From Linnemannia hyalina (lineage: Eukaryota; Mortierellomycota; Mortierellomycetes; Mortierellales; Mortierellaceae), in the NCBI GenBank assembly GCA_019671135.1, contig JAHRHY010000011.1, forward strand, positions 1,178,001 to 1,242,000: DNA of 64,000 nucleotides, given 5' to 3'. Below the pieces are notes generated by a model, which saw nothing but the letters and a program-made list of their open reading frames with translations, was not told the DNA's origin and did no database searches. This document shows, one piece after another, positions 1 through 10,702 of this stretch. The first letter of the stretch is position 1, and each line of letters opens with the position of its first letter. Both the position numbers and the translations under genes were made by a program.

Positions 1-234
1 AGCCCCGACCAAGTAGAGAAGAGGATGGCTGGTTTGAACGAGGCATATGAGGTCCTGAGCGATCCTGAATTGAAGGCACGGTTCGACAATGGCGATGATC
101 CCAACGATCCTCAGGCACAGCAAAACCCCTTCGGGCAAGGCTTTGGTGGTAACCCCTTCTTCTTCCAACAAGGAGGCAGTCCATTCGGCCAACAGGCTGG
201 CGGCGGCGGCTTCCAGTTTGACTTTCATTTTTAG
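1..234 (+). CDS. DNAJC3: DNAJC3/P58IPK-like co-chaperone, C-terminal end (5' partial)
   Basis: The open frame begins at base 1, so the 5' part lies outside the window. The 77 visible residues hold the end of a J domain (LNEAYEVLSDPELKARFDNG, the helix III-IV region) followed by DDPNDP and a Gly/Phe/Gln-rich tail ending in FQFDFHF. In the DNAJC3/P58IPK family the J domain is C-terminal, followed by a GEDPLD-like segment and a Phe-rich tail ending in FKFHF, which matches closely. Family members are ER-luminal co-chaperones that pass misfolded clients to BiP; the TPR repeats expected upstream cannot be seen. The HPD motif is also outside the window. The stop is TAG at 232-234. A generic class C J protein is the alternative, but the tail favours DNAJC3. 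Confidence 0.85.
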   Translation, partial: SPDQVEKRMAGLNEAYEVLSDPELKARFDNGDDPNDPQAQQNPFGQGFGGNPFFFQQGGSPFGQQAGGGGFQFDFHF

Positions 235-239
235 ACGGT

Positions 240-245
240 AATAAA
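240..245 (+). terminator. AATAAA poly(A) signal of the DNAJC3-like gene
   Basis: AATAAA lies 5 nt after the stop codon and is followed by T-rich sequence (270-297). It is the only canonical signal near this gene end, so the 3' UTR would be very short. Confidence 0.5.
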
Positions 246-815
246 CTAGTACCTTTGATATCTTGTCGCGTCTTTATTTTTTTAATTTTATTTTTTTGTC
301 TGGGCGCCACTAATCCTTTATCACAAACTCGGGGGGTGTCTAATGGTTCTTAGTTGTCTGGAAACCAAAAGGCACCGGCGGCGTCGTTTGTGATGTCGCC
401 TGATGTCATGTTTTCCCTGTTCTCTTAAGCCAAGGTCAATTGCGGTTTCGCGGACCAAGAATTGGTCCCTTTACTGAGATAATTTTCTCACACAAGGAGC
501 AACCAACTAAAAGATGTTAGTGTCCCCATAGTGCACAAAAATTGGTGCTAAGGAGAAACAGAGAGGTATGAAGTATGATACGGGGATGTCAATAGCGTCG
601 GTTCGCGCGCGTTTTTGATTTTTCGAGAGGCGTGAACAAGCTGAGATTTTTGCTTTATTTTTTTTTTCATTTACTCATGCAAAGGGCGCGCGTCCTCACA
701 CTCAAACAAAGAGATGCAGAATGCGCATACACGCACAACAAGCATGCAAAAATCTATGCTTTGCCCAAGATCTAATGCGAAGAGTTTCTTGCGAACGTGT
801 AAAAGTACGACTCAC

Positions 816-820
<5 letters not shown>

Positions 821-853
<33 letters not shown>
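821..853. repeat. Poly(T) tract, 33 nt
   Basis: Uninterrupted run of 33 T following CTC. On the minus strand this is poly(A), but no transposon or retrocopy sequence is attached to it. The exact length may be affected by sequencing. Confidence 0.9.
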
Positions 854-854
<1 letters not shown>

Positions 855-3484
855 AACCACACGCATTGCAGAACTGTAAGGTCGGAGAAAGGAGGGAAAG
901 AAAAAGAGGAAAACAAAAGATTGGGGACGAAAGAGTGATTGATGGGTCTAATCATTCGCGTAACCTGAAACTGAGCGGGATTTATTTTTCTTGGATGGGG
1001 TGGGAGGGTCTCCATCAATGGAGGAGAATACCAAAAAAAAAAAACGATGCTGCTGCTTTTTCGCTTTTAACAAAAAGCTCCAAAGAAAAACCTATGAATC
1101 ACCAAGAAAGCCCTTGAGGGAGGTGCGAAGGATCATTCGCATATGCACAAGCATCAGCATATGCAGAGAAACCAAGACTTGGCCATGTAAAAAGAAACAA
1201 GGTCTACTGGGTAAAAAAAAAAAAAAAAAAGGTGGCAAGTAACACTTTCTACTCCAAGTTTTTGCTCATTGTGGACGTGCCGTCGCGTTGTCGAGCCGTC
1301 ATTCGTTCAAATTTGCAGGTTCTGATTCAGAGGTACAGGGCACACACTCTGTCGCATGTCGAATGGAACTCTGATTGCTTGTTTTTTTTTCCTTCTGTCA
1401 GCCAAAAAAAAGGAAGGATGCCGTTCGACGTAGTTTTTTTTTCACGAGTTGAGGTGGGGTATGGCAAGGTGAACAATTGGGATGGGCCAATCGCAAGTCA
1501 ATCCTGATGATCATGACCTCCCCACATTTTTGGTGTTTACTTTGTTTCCAACTCCAAGCGGCAAGGCTTGTAAACAAATAAAAAGGCACGGAAGAATAGC
1601 ACATTGTTCGAACGCGCACGAGAACACAAGAACGATGGATGATTGAGAGAATGTGATGTGAGCAGACGCAAAAAAGAAAAAAACCAAAAACGGCTGCAAC
1701 AAACGTTACAAACTCCAACGGCACCCCAAATGGTCGGGTCCAGACAAAATAAAACTTCAAGGAATCCATCAAAGGGAGGACGACGAAATGATGTTTTTTT
1801 CCCGTTAGTTTCGTTTCCCAAGACCTTGTCGCTCCTTCTTTTTGATCGTCTCTCTGTCGCCATCTAAAGACCATTGAAAAACTAAGAGGAAGGTGATAGA
1901 TCACTTTGGCGGGACATAGTTTGTTTCGTTTCCGTAGCATCGCTTCTAGAACCCTAGGGACTCATGGTGCCTGATTCAATCGCATGTTCTTCCTCTTTTC
2001 GAATGATTTAAATCCATTAAATTGCTATCAGAGAGACAGAAGGGAGTCGATCGGATAGGATCAAAAAAGAGCGCAAACGTGGGAAGGTCAGGGTTGAGTA
2101 TCCTAAAGAAGGATAAGAAAAACACGAAAACTGTGTAGACATGAACAGAGTACTTGAAAAAGGGTATGCCATCTGCCCTGCCCGGATAGAGAACTCCGGA
2201 GATGGATGCATGCATGGGCATGGGCGCGGCATTTTGATTGCTAAAACACTTTGCGCTTGGTATTACAGCCTCCTGTGCGTACATAGAAAAGCATGGGATG
2301 GCATGTTCGCGTGGTAGTATTATCTTACTCCACTCGATCCGCTTTATGCCTTGTCAGCTTGTGAATGGTCCAATAATTGTCCAAATCCGTAAACGGTATG
2401 AATGCGAAATGTTATTAAATAAAATGATGAAGAGCAAGAAGGCCACAGAAAAAAAAAGGGGGATCGGTCCTGATTTTTTTTTTTTTTCTGACGCGGGGAT
2501 TTGTCGTTCTTGAAGAAGGAAATAAAGGGAGGGAAGGAGTGTGAAGAGAAGAGTGGCGAACATTTTTTTTTTTTTTTTCGAAAGGTTACTCAGGACTTTT
2601 GGGTTTGAATCCCTTTTGTTATTTTTAACACACGAATGCAACATAAGAAAAAAACCTTGTCGAGAATCGGACGCAGGACCGCAGTGGAGGCATTTTGTGG
2701 GATAATAATACGTGGCCATGTAACATATGAAAAAGGGTAAATGGCTGAGAGGTGGTGCACGCACAGGCTGATGAGGAGCAGCAGGAGGCAGGGCAGGGCA
2801 GGGCGAAAAGCAATTGAGAAATTCTTATTTGATCTCGAGTTTTCGTCTCAGGGTCACCACCAAGAAAAAAAGAGCACCCGAGTGAATGGACCTTTGATCA
2901 CTGATCTTCTCTCCCTTCTTCAATTGTCACACTCACCCTCCTCTTCTGCCACTTCCCCTGTTCAACCCACAGACTCTGTCGACAAAAGGGGTAGAAGAGG
3001 GGTCATGGAGTGATCAAAGGAGGGGAAAGGAAAATGAGGTGAGTTTTATTTTTGCTAGAGGTAGTTCTTTGCCGCACAAATGTTGCCTCGTGGATGTCAA
3101 AAAAAAGAATCAGTCGAGACCCCCTCTTGCTCCATTTTCCTTCGGACAACAACGACAACAACATCAAAAGGCAAAAGGTCAGATCATCTCCATACGTGCT
3201 TTACGAATGTCCGGGTATTTTGAGTTCCTGTGCTCAACTCTCCCTTCTCTCTACTGTATCACCTTCGCTTCTCGTTTCTCTCAATGAAAAACAAAGACGA
3301 AATAAAAAGTTTGAACAAAAACAGAAAGTACTCACATTGTGCCCTTTCTGCCTTCAGCTTCTAGTGGACCAACCAGAGGACCTCGCGAGGAGAGAAAAAT
3401 GCGAGCCCGTGGTAGGTTTTCTATTATTTATTTTTTTACCTCATCCCATGCCAAGGGACGGAGATACCCCAGGGCCATGCCGTG

Positions 3485-3487
<3 letters not shown>

Positions 3488-3521
<34 letters not shown>
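3488..3521. repeat. Poly(T) tract, 34 nt
   Basis: Uninterrupted run of 34 T in the gene-poor region upstream of the ODC gene; no adjacent element or target-site duplication is evident. Confidence 0.9.
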
Positions 3522-3522
<1 letters not shown>

Positions 3523-4285
3523 GGTGTTCTCGACTTGCTAAAGACAATCGCGAAAGACGAGATAAACCCTGAAGGTCGTCCTTTTTGTATCCGCTCACAT
3601 TTTGAGCTCAAAAAGATATTTGGGACATCGGGTTTCCGAACAAGTGCACTTGCTTTTGCGAAGCACTTTCGTTTTTGTTATGCCGTGGAAAAAAAAAGAA
3701 AAGGCGTGAAGACGACATTTTTATTTGTACGTGGAATTGAAGACAAGATGTGATGGAAAAATTAGTTAATAGCATGCTGCTGTGTATGTTGAAGGAAAAA
3801 AAAAAGGATGGTGTAAAGAAAAGTGAATTGAGAAGGAAGGAAGGAAGGAAAGGCAGGGTGGGTGTTGTTGTTCAAGGGAAAAAAAGGGTAGGTCGCAATT
3901 TTCACGTATGCAAATTGGGTCGGTGGTTGCGGGGTTCAGAACTGAGAGTTGTGTCTCTTGTCTTCTTGGCTGCAGGTTCAGCCATCGGTTCATTAGAAAG
4001 AGATCATATCTTGAAGAAAAAAAAGGCGAGATATTATTCATGTCATCTTCGGGATTGAGTTGATTTACATTGTTTATTCATTCAGCGTGTTATTTTTCGC
4101 AATTGGTGGCTCAGACAGCGACAATTCTTGAGGGGTGAGTACGATGATAGTGCATACATGTCTGTGTGGCATGTCAGTCAGTGGGTCAGGTTGTGTTTTG
4201 TTTTCTTTTTGTATTTGCACCCCGCGCGTTGCAAACCTCCCTTATCGACATCAATTACGATCGCTCTCCTCTTCTCCCCCCCACA

Positions 4286-4292
4286 TATATAA
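4286..4292 (+). promoter_or_regulatory. TATA box, ornithine decarboxylase promoter
   Basis: TATATAA followed by GGC, sitting between a CT-rich block and the long pyrimidine-rich leader. It is the only strong TATA element upstream of the ODC start, and it puts transcription start near 4315-4330, giving a leader of roughly 800 nt. Confidence 0.5.
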
Positions 4293-5117
4293 GGCACATT
4301 TCTCACTTTCCCACTTTTTTTCTTTTTTTTTTTTCTTTTCTCCTCACAGTTTTTCTGTTCATCCATTCCCCCCATCCGCTCTCCAAACAACCCAACCAGT
4401 ACTCACAAGCACCCAGCTCACCAGCTCACAAAACAAACTACTCCAGTTTACTCTTTCCCATCCTTTTTCTTTTTTTCCAACACTCTTTCTGCATCCTCCA
4501 CCAAGGATCATCCCAGTCTTCTTACTAGTTTCTCTACTCTAGTCAGCACCCCTTGTCCCCACCTCAAATCTGCTAGACAGTCCACAACCTTTTGCTGTCT
4601 TTCCTTCCCGTTTTTTCTTTAAAAAACAAAACCCAACCCCCACCCTTTCTCCCTTAAAAGAGATCCCCCGGGCTTCCACCCATTTCCCATCTAGGCAGGC
4701 CGTACACCTTCGGTTTGCTATTAACATCACGGCGCTACGCAACAGTAACATCAGGTCCATTCTCTTTCGGCGATCGCCTCCCTGGCTTCCCGAGAACCAA
4801 GGTCTTGTCTGAACTACTCTATTGTCTTCAGGCTCACCTTTTCAAAACGTCTAGTTTTCCACTCTTCTTCTACCCATCGAACCTCTCATTGGGAAGCTTT
4901 TCTTCCGTCTTTTCGACCGCCCGTCCCGCTCTTTTGTTCCTCCTACCTTTTTAAACTCTTCTCACAGCCCTGTCCAGGCACCGTCGAGAGAGTAACCACC
5001 TCCCCTATTCCTACCAAGAACATTCTACCGTAGTCAATTGACTCGCTCCTGCTCAACGCTTTTTTCGCGCCAATCCACCCTTTTTCATCCTTTCAAACCT
5101 CGCCTTTTATCCAACCG
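4293..5117 (+). promoter_or_regulatory. Long ATG-free, pyrimidine-rich leader of the ODC gene
   Basis: Scanning all lines from the TATA box to 5117 finds no ATG on the plus strand; the first one is the ODC start at 5118. The stretch is rich in C and T, with A-rich CAACC/CACA patches typical of fungal leaders. No clear leader intron is seen: the GT dinucleotides lack donor context. The pattern fits an mRNA leader kept free of upstream starts, but transcript data are missing. Confidence 0.5.
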
Positions 5118-6744
5118 ATGATCGATATTTCTTTGCAGCAAGACCAGTTTGAGGTCGTCCCCGCCTTGGTTCAGCCAACCTTGGTCGAGGTCCTCAAGTC
5201 CCGCGTCAAGGCCGAGATGGCCCTGGATGTGGCCCTCCCCCAGGTCCACACCCTCCCCATCGACCAGATGCTCCAGGCCCGTTTGGCCTCTTTTGACCCC
5301 GAGATGGAGGATGCTGAGGCTGACAACGCCTTCTACATTGCCGATCTTGGTGAGGTCTACCGCCAGCACTTGCGCTGGAAGGCTCTCTTGCCCCGTATTG
5401 AGCCCTTCTTTGGTAAGTTGTCTGTTTTTTAGTGTTAGTGTTAGTATTTGTGTGTGTTCATAATGAACAGGGTCACCACGACAACAAAGAGTTCGTTGTT
5501 ATCTTTTTCCTCCCCTTTTTGTCATTCTAAATGGATCCAATGGATCAGACCAGCTCAGCTCAGGACCCTCAATGTTTTTCCTTTTTCTTCGTACACAACT
5601 TTTCATATTCCGATCGTCCGACTCACCCCATATATTTTTCTATTCTAAACATTTCTTCGTTCAATTAGCCATGAAGTGTAACCCCGATCCTATGGTTATG
5701 CGTCTCCTGGCCTCTCTCGGTGCCGGCTTCGACTGTGCTTCCAAGAACGAGATCCAGTCCGTCCTCAACATGGGTGTTGATCCCTCCCGCATCATCTATG
5801 CCAACCCCTGCAAGCAGAACTCCTTCGTCAAGTACGCCTACACCAACAACGTCCGCATGATGACCTTCGACAACGCTGAGGAGCTCCACAAGATCAAGCG
5901 CTTCCACCCCGAGGCCCAGTTGGTCCTCCGCATCTTGACCGACGACTCCAAGTCGCTCTGCAAGCTCGGACTCAAGTTTGGCGCTCCCCTCGACACCACT
6001 GGATTCTTGCTGGCCACCGCTCAGGAGTTGGGATTGAACGTCATTGGAGTTTCGTTCCACGTTGGATCTGGCTGCTTCGATGCCAACGCCTTCGGCGAGG
6101 CCGTCATCCGCGCCCGCCGTGTCTTTGACCAGGCCCAGGAGTATGGCTACGAGTTCAACTTCTTGGACGTCGGTGGCGGATTCCCCTCTGCTCATGTGAC
6201 CGAGGGAATCACCTTCGAGAAGGTTGCCACCATCTTGGGACCCACTGTCAATGCTTTGTTCGGCCCCGAGGTTCGCGTCATTGCCGAGCCCGGTCGCTAC
6301 TACGTCGGATCGGCCTTCACCCTCGCCACCCAGGTCATTGCCCGCCGCACCATTGTTCGCGATCTCGCCGAGGCCTTCACCGCTGAGCAGAGCCACAACC
6401 CCTCGCACATGTACTACATCAACGACGGCATGTACGGCTCGTTCAACTGCATCATGTTTGACCACCAAGTCTGCGAACCCAAGGTTCTTGTCAAGGACAA
6501 CGCCTTCACCTACAAGCAGGTCGTCGCTGAGCCCCATGGTTACGCCTCTGTCTGGGGCCCCACCTGCGATAGCATTGACTGCATCTCGCCCAAGTCGAGC
6601 TTGCCCCTCATGGAGACTGGCGACTGGCTCTACTTCGAGAACATGGGAGCCTACACCATCACGGCTGCCTCTCAGTTCAACGGCTTCCGCAAGAGTGAGA
6701 TTCTCTACACCACATCTGAGCAGGAGGTTTCGCTTCATTTTTAG
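5118..6744 (+). CDS. SPE1: Ornithine decarboxylase
   Basis: Two exons, 5118-5412 and 5669-6744, with a GTAAG...TTAG intron; the product is about 456 aa, the usual eukaryotic ODC length. It decarboxylates ornithine to putrescine, the committed step of polyamine synthesis, as a PLP-dependent cytosolic homodimer. Visible motifs: the PLP lysine in FFAMKCNPDP (about K101, formed across the splice), HVGSGC, DVGGGFP, EPGRYYVGSAF and the substrate cysteine loop GPTCDSID (about C398). The start is the first ATG after a long ATG-free leader. Codon use is strongly biased to C/G third positions, more than in neighbouring genes, which suggests high expression. The next gene is 499 bp downstream on the same strand. 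ODC rather than arginine or diaminopimelate decarboxylase is supported by the GPTCDSID loop and overall length. Confidence 0.97.
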
Positions 6745-6924
6745 GAGAATGAAGTTTGATGCTATGTGTGTGTTGAAGGCGATAACAAGGACAGTTATCG
6801 TCACCGGAGTCTTGCCTTTGAAGTTGTCCGTTGCACATCCCTCCCCCAGCCATGCATAGGCCTCGTTATGTTCTAGTGTGTCCCCAGCTCTTCTTTTTTT
6901 TTTCTTTGCGATCTTGATTGTCAT

Positions 6925-6930
6925 AATAAA
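6925..6930 (+). terminator. AATAAA poly(A) signal of the ODC gene
   Basis: AATAAA 181 nt after the ODC stop, following a T-rich tract at 6893-6904. This is a plausible 3' UTR length. Confidence 0.5.
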
Positions 6931-7243
6931 CATCATCTTCTGCATACCCTTATTTGTCTACCTATTGCTTATACATCGAGACGTTGACCCAACTTTAGAT
7001 AATGACTTTGTGATGAGCAGGGGTTGCATTGTCGTGCAGGTTAGGTGGGCGAGAAGAATCAGTTTGACTTTTTTCGTAGACAGAGAGCCCGGAATTGCCA
7101 CCAAATTTGACCGGTCACGGGGATCATTCATTTCGCTCACAACAATGCGAGATTATTTTGCCACCACTTTCCCTCATCCTCTTGTCTCTTCTCATCCGTT
7201 CCACTCCACTCCTTTCCACCAACCCAATCACTCATGACTCGCC
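6931..7243. promoter_or_regulatory. Intergenic region upstream of the Sae2/CtIP-like gene
   Basis: Holds the tail of the ODC transcript and the promoter of the next gene. The last 60 nt are CT-rich (CACTCC/CCACC motifs) like the other leaders in this window. No TATA box or other clear motif is seen. Confidence 0.4.
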
Positions 7244-10200
7244 ATGTGTCCCGACGAAACACTACCGCGTGCTGATGCTGATGTAGGCCAGGCACGTCCG
7301 CCTCATCCACAAGTCCAATCTACCGACCAATTACCGGCACCTAAAACAACAACCGTACAGCAACACCCTATTGCCAACAATCACTCGTCGCATCACACCC
7401 ATGCAGCAACAGCAGCCAATACAATTTTCCGACGTATACAGCCGCCAAAATCTCAACAACAACAAACTCAACAGCAACAGCAACAACAAGGAGAGCAAGT
7501 GCAACAGTCACCAGAAGCACAACCACGACGACGACAGGATACGGAGCAGGCAAACCATGCACGAAAGTCGAGTTCATCCACAGCACAGTCTTCAGCCAGT
7601 AGTCGCGCTAAAAGCGGGAGCATTAACAGGCAACAACGACAACACTCTACCGCTGAGACTTCTAACTACAACTTTGCTGCACCCATGGCAATACACGACC
7701 ACCTCATACAAGCCGCTCATCACGCGCAAGCTCTGCAACAGCGGAACGCAGGTTCGTGAGTAAAAACCTTCTGTTTCAGTCGTCATGGGCCTTTTGTTAT
7801 ATATAGCAGTACAGATAGTGAAAACCAACCAATCTAAACTGATTTTTTTAATGTGTTGCTGCTTTCATAAATAGAGCTGGAGGCTGAGAACAGGATTCTG
7901 AAGGAGGCGGTTCAGCAACACAAGTTGAGCGCGATTGACTGGTGCATGGCAGCCAAGGAGTATCAGCAGGACCGGAATATGATGACACTTCGGCTCGAGG
8001 AACTGGAGATGGAGCTTGCGCGGATGGCCCACAGCAAAAAAGCTAACAAAGCTGGAAGTGGGGCTGTCAAGTCAAAAGATGCAACGGCCGGGCTTTCAAC
8101 TTCATCATCATCGTCGCATCAACAGCTCTCCAAATCCACGGCCTCAGCACAGACAGCAATAAATGGCGAGGACAACGATGACTTAGATGCTCGTCATCAG
8201 TTCCTTAGTCAGTCCATCACCCATATCCTCGATGAGATGTAAGTTGTGGTTTACTTCTCCGCGAAGAAAAGGAAAAAAAAAAGTATCATTGTCGCGCATG
8301 GAACTAATTTGATTATTTGTCACGTCAATTACTCATAGGACTCCTAAAAAGACGGAACCGGGGTTGCCTATTCATGGCAAGGCACACAATGGAGGACAGA
8401 ATCGGGGTGCTGATGCTCACTCTTCAAAGCAGCCGCCAGCTCTCAAGCAACCGTCCAAGTCGTTTACGTGCAAGTGCGGCTGTCAAGAAGAACTCCGAGC
8501 ATGGAAGACCCGATGCAAGTATGCCGAGAATCGAGCAACAGCACAGGAGTTGAGGTGTGAGCAGATGATCGTATACAAGGACGCCTACAAGACAAAGTGG
8601 ACTCAGTGGAGGGAGGACCAGATCCAACAACAATACCAGCAACGGATGAGGGCAGCCATGCCATTCAATACCTCTCAGTACATGTCACCCTTCCAAACCG
8701 CCGGCCTTCAACAGCAATACCTCCAGCAGCAGCAGTACCAAAACAGTTTACCGGTCTCCAGCCACGAAGGCCGTTTCAAGCATGCTCATTTCGAGTCGGA
8801 GGGCAGCGAGACTTCGTTACAGCGACAGGAGAGGACGGAGCGGAATACCATCTATAATCAGATCACCACAAGCTTTGTGCCAGGAGGTCAATCCCAGCGC
8901 CAGAAATCGAGCACTAACATCAGACGAGCTACGGGCAAGGGTTCAGCCGAAGAACCTCATATCCTGATTGATCGAGACGATGGATCAAGCTCTGAAGGGC
9001 TCGTTGGACCGAGCACGAGTCCGAAAAGACCTAGAATAGAGAGTACTGTTTTGGACTCTTCAGATGGGAACGATACTTCAATGGAGTATGAGAGTTCGGC
9101 TATGTCTCCTACATTTCCGTCCGACATGACCTTGCACCTTCGACAGTACCAGGTTCACTCTGAAGACGACGACGAAGAGTCTGACGGCTATGCCAGCCCG
9201 AGCAACAGGCCAACCCCTGGTAGACAGCCAAGGCATCGTCAAGAGTTACCCAGCACACCTCTCTCTCGTTCACACAAGGAAGCTACACTATCCAGCGCTC
9301 AAAAAGAACAGCAGCGGATCACTGTAGCACCCGACTCTATCCCATCAGAGGACCATGGGCCGGCTTCCTTGCACGACTATGCTTCGGATCGATCCTCACC
9401 GCCAATGTTCGATACAGCCGATTTCATCACCCAAATGGCTTCTGCACGGTCGCACGCGGCTGCCAAGGGCGCGAAGGTCTCGCCGGATCATCGGCAGACT
9501 GGAGGAGAAGTGAATTCAGGACTGCGGGCAGGAGTAACGATGAGAGCAGGAGGTGCCAAAACAGCTACCACCGATAAACACCACCCCAAGCCTTCCAGGA
9601 TAGCAGATGTTGCGAATGGTGAGAGGCAAAACTCCAGTTCTGCCGAACCCTTTAGTGTCTATGAAGACCCAGGTCCCGCCGCACCAGCCAGTGTCGTCCT
9701 TGAAACGCCCCTTGAGCTCCAGGGCATCAGAGGAGATAAGCCAGTGTCGACAGCCAAAGTGGTCCCAAAAGTGATTGAGATTGTCGGGGACGATCATGCA
9801 GCTCCGGGGAATGTGAGCAATGGCGGTGATGGAGGAGAAAGGGCTGATGTCGATGATAATGATGGAGGGTCTGACAAGGAGAATAGTCCCCCTGAAGCTG
9901 GTGTTATCGAACGACGGGATTCGGACGGGATGGTGGACTTTGAAGAGACACATGTTACCCCTGCTCGTCGAGACAATTCCCCATCAAAGGCAAATGTTCC
10001 TGAGGAGCGTATCTACAACTATACCGAGAGGCGCAAGAACAAGCGGAAACTGATGCATGGTCACAACTGTGAATGTTGTCGACGCGTAAGTTCTTTCGTT
10101 TCTGTTTGGATTAGGGTTTGTTGCTCGGTTTTGTTTGACACCGATTTCTTATTGTTGCTTTCTTTCTTTATTGTATTTTTACAGTTCTACGAGATAACGG

Positions 10201-10562
10201 GACCATTGCCACTCCCGGATGGATACAGCCATTTCTTTCAACCGATTCCTCGGCCGGGCGAGAAGGAGGTGTGGGAAAAGACGGACGAGGAGCGATTACA
10301 GGATCGGATCCAGCAGGTGTCGAGACACCGTGTGCACCATATGGCTCCGATGACGCCACCAGGGTACTGGGACACGGATTTCCCGTCGACGCCTGAACGC
10401 AAGAAGTGGGATGATATTGATCGAGAGAGACGTGAGCGGAAGCGGCAGCAGGAGTCGCATCAGACAGAGCAACAGTTGCAGCGTCAACGGTATGGTGGTG
10501 GTGGTGGAGGCAGCTCGAGTCATGCGGGTCCCTCTGGGTTATCATCTCGTTCCAAGTTTTGA
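7244..10562 (+). CDS. CTP1: Sae2/CtIP/Ctp1 DNA end-resection factor
   Basis: Four exons: 7244-7751, 7875-8238, 8339-10085, 10185-10562; about 998 aa. The C-terminal domain has the hallmarks of the SAE2 family: a CxxC pair (about C868/C871, in HNCECCRR), RHR (about 920-922) and a TPPGYWDTDFPST segment (about 930-942). CtIP/Ctp1/Sae2 activate the Mre11-Rad50-Nbs1 nuclease to start resection of double-strand breaks. Exon 2 (about residues 170-205) reads as a short coiled coil (ELEAENRILKEAV), the expected tetramerisation region. The rest is disordered and rich in Gln, Ser and acidic patches with many SP/TP sites, consistent with CDK control in the family. A CKCGC cluster near residue 330 is unusual. 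The first donor is GTTCGT; the stronger-looking GTGAGT 4 nt later would break the frame. The last intron is 99 nt and in frame. The start is the first in-frame ATG. Confidence 0.9.
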
Positions 10563-10620
10563 TCCTTTTTTCCTTACCTTTCTCATTTCTATTCGTATCT
10601 CGTCTCTTTGTTGGATTGTA

Positions 10621-10626
10621 AATAAA
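10621..10626 (+). terminator. AATAAA poly(A) signal of the Sae2/CtIP-like gene
   Basis: AATAAA 59 nt after the stop, inside the 140-bp gap between two convergent genes. Confidence 0.5.
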
Positions 10627-10702
10627 TGATATTCTAGAGGTTTTATGGTACACGTTGAAATTGATAATATCACGAAGGAAAATAGGAAGAGGGGTGGGGA
10701 TT

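Larger units (their letters stand above)
246..4285. other. Gene-poor, homopolymer-rich intergenic stretch
   Basis: About 4 kb without a supportable gene. Open frames up to 233 codons exist (for example 3052-3753 + and 1398-1940 -), but they run through poly(T)/poly(A) tracts, have lysine or phenylalanine homopolymers, and match no family I recognise. The region carries two long T tracts and many shorter A/T runs. It could hold a non-coding RNA, a decayed gene or distal promoter of the ODC gene; I see no decisive signal for any of these. Confidence 0.5.

Noticed and set aside
1398..1940. 180-codon minus-strand frame
   Set aside because: No recognisable family; overlaps A/T homopolymers; hydrophobic stretches come from T-rich DNA.
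2596..2625. T-arm-like GGGTTTGAATCCC
   Set aside because: Flanked by a poly(T) tract with no D-arm or anticodon arm in range on either strand.
3052..3753. 233-codon plus-strand frame in the gene-poor region
   Set aside because: It passes through the 34-nt T tract (poly-Phe), has no domain, and no supporting start or splice context.
6224..6859. 211-codon plus-strand frame inside the ODC exon
   Set aside because: Shifted-frame shadow of a GC3-biased gene; composition is Ser/Pro/Arg-rich as expected for such shadows.
5665..6945. 426-codon open frame on the minus strand opposite ornithine decarboxylase
   Set aside because: It mirrors the strong C/G third-position bias of the ODC exon, which removes stops from the antisense frame. 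The product (runs of Gly, Val, Leu) matches nothing and has no promoter or start context.
7752..7761. Stronger donor GTGAGT at 7756 for the first CtIP intron
   Set aside because: Both possible acceptors then lead to a stop within a few codons; donor GTTCGT at 7752 keeps the coiled-coil frame.
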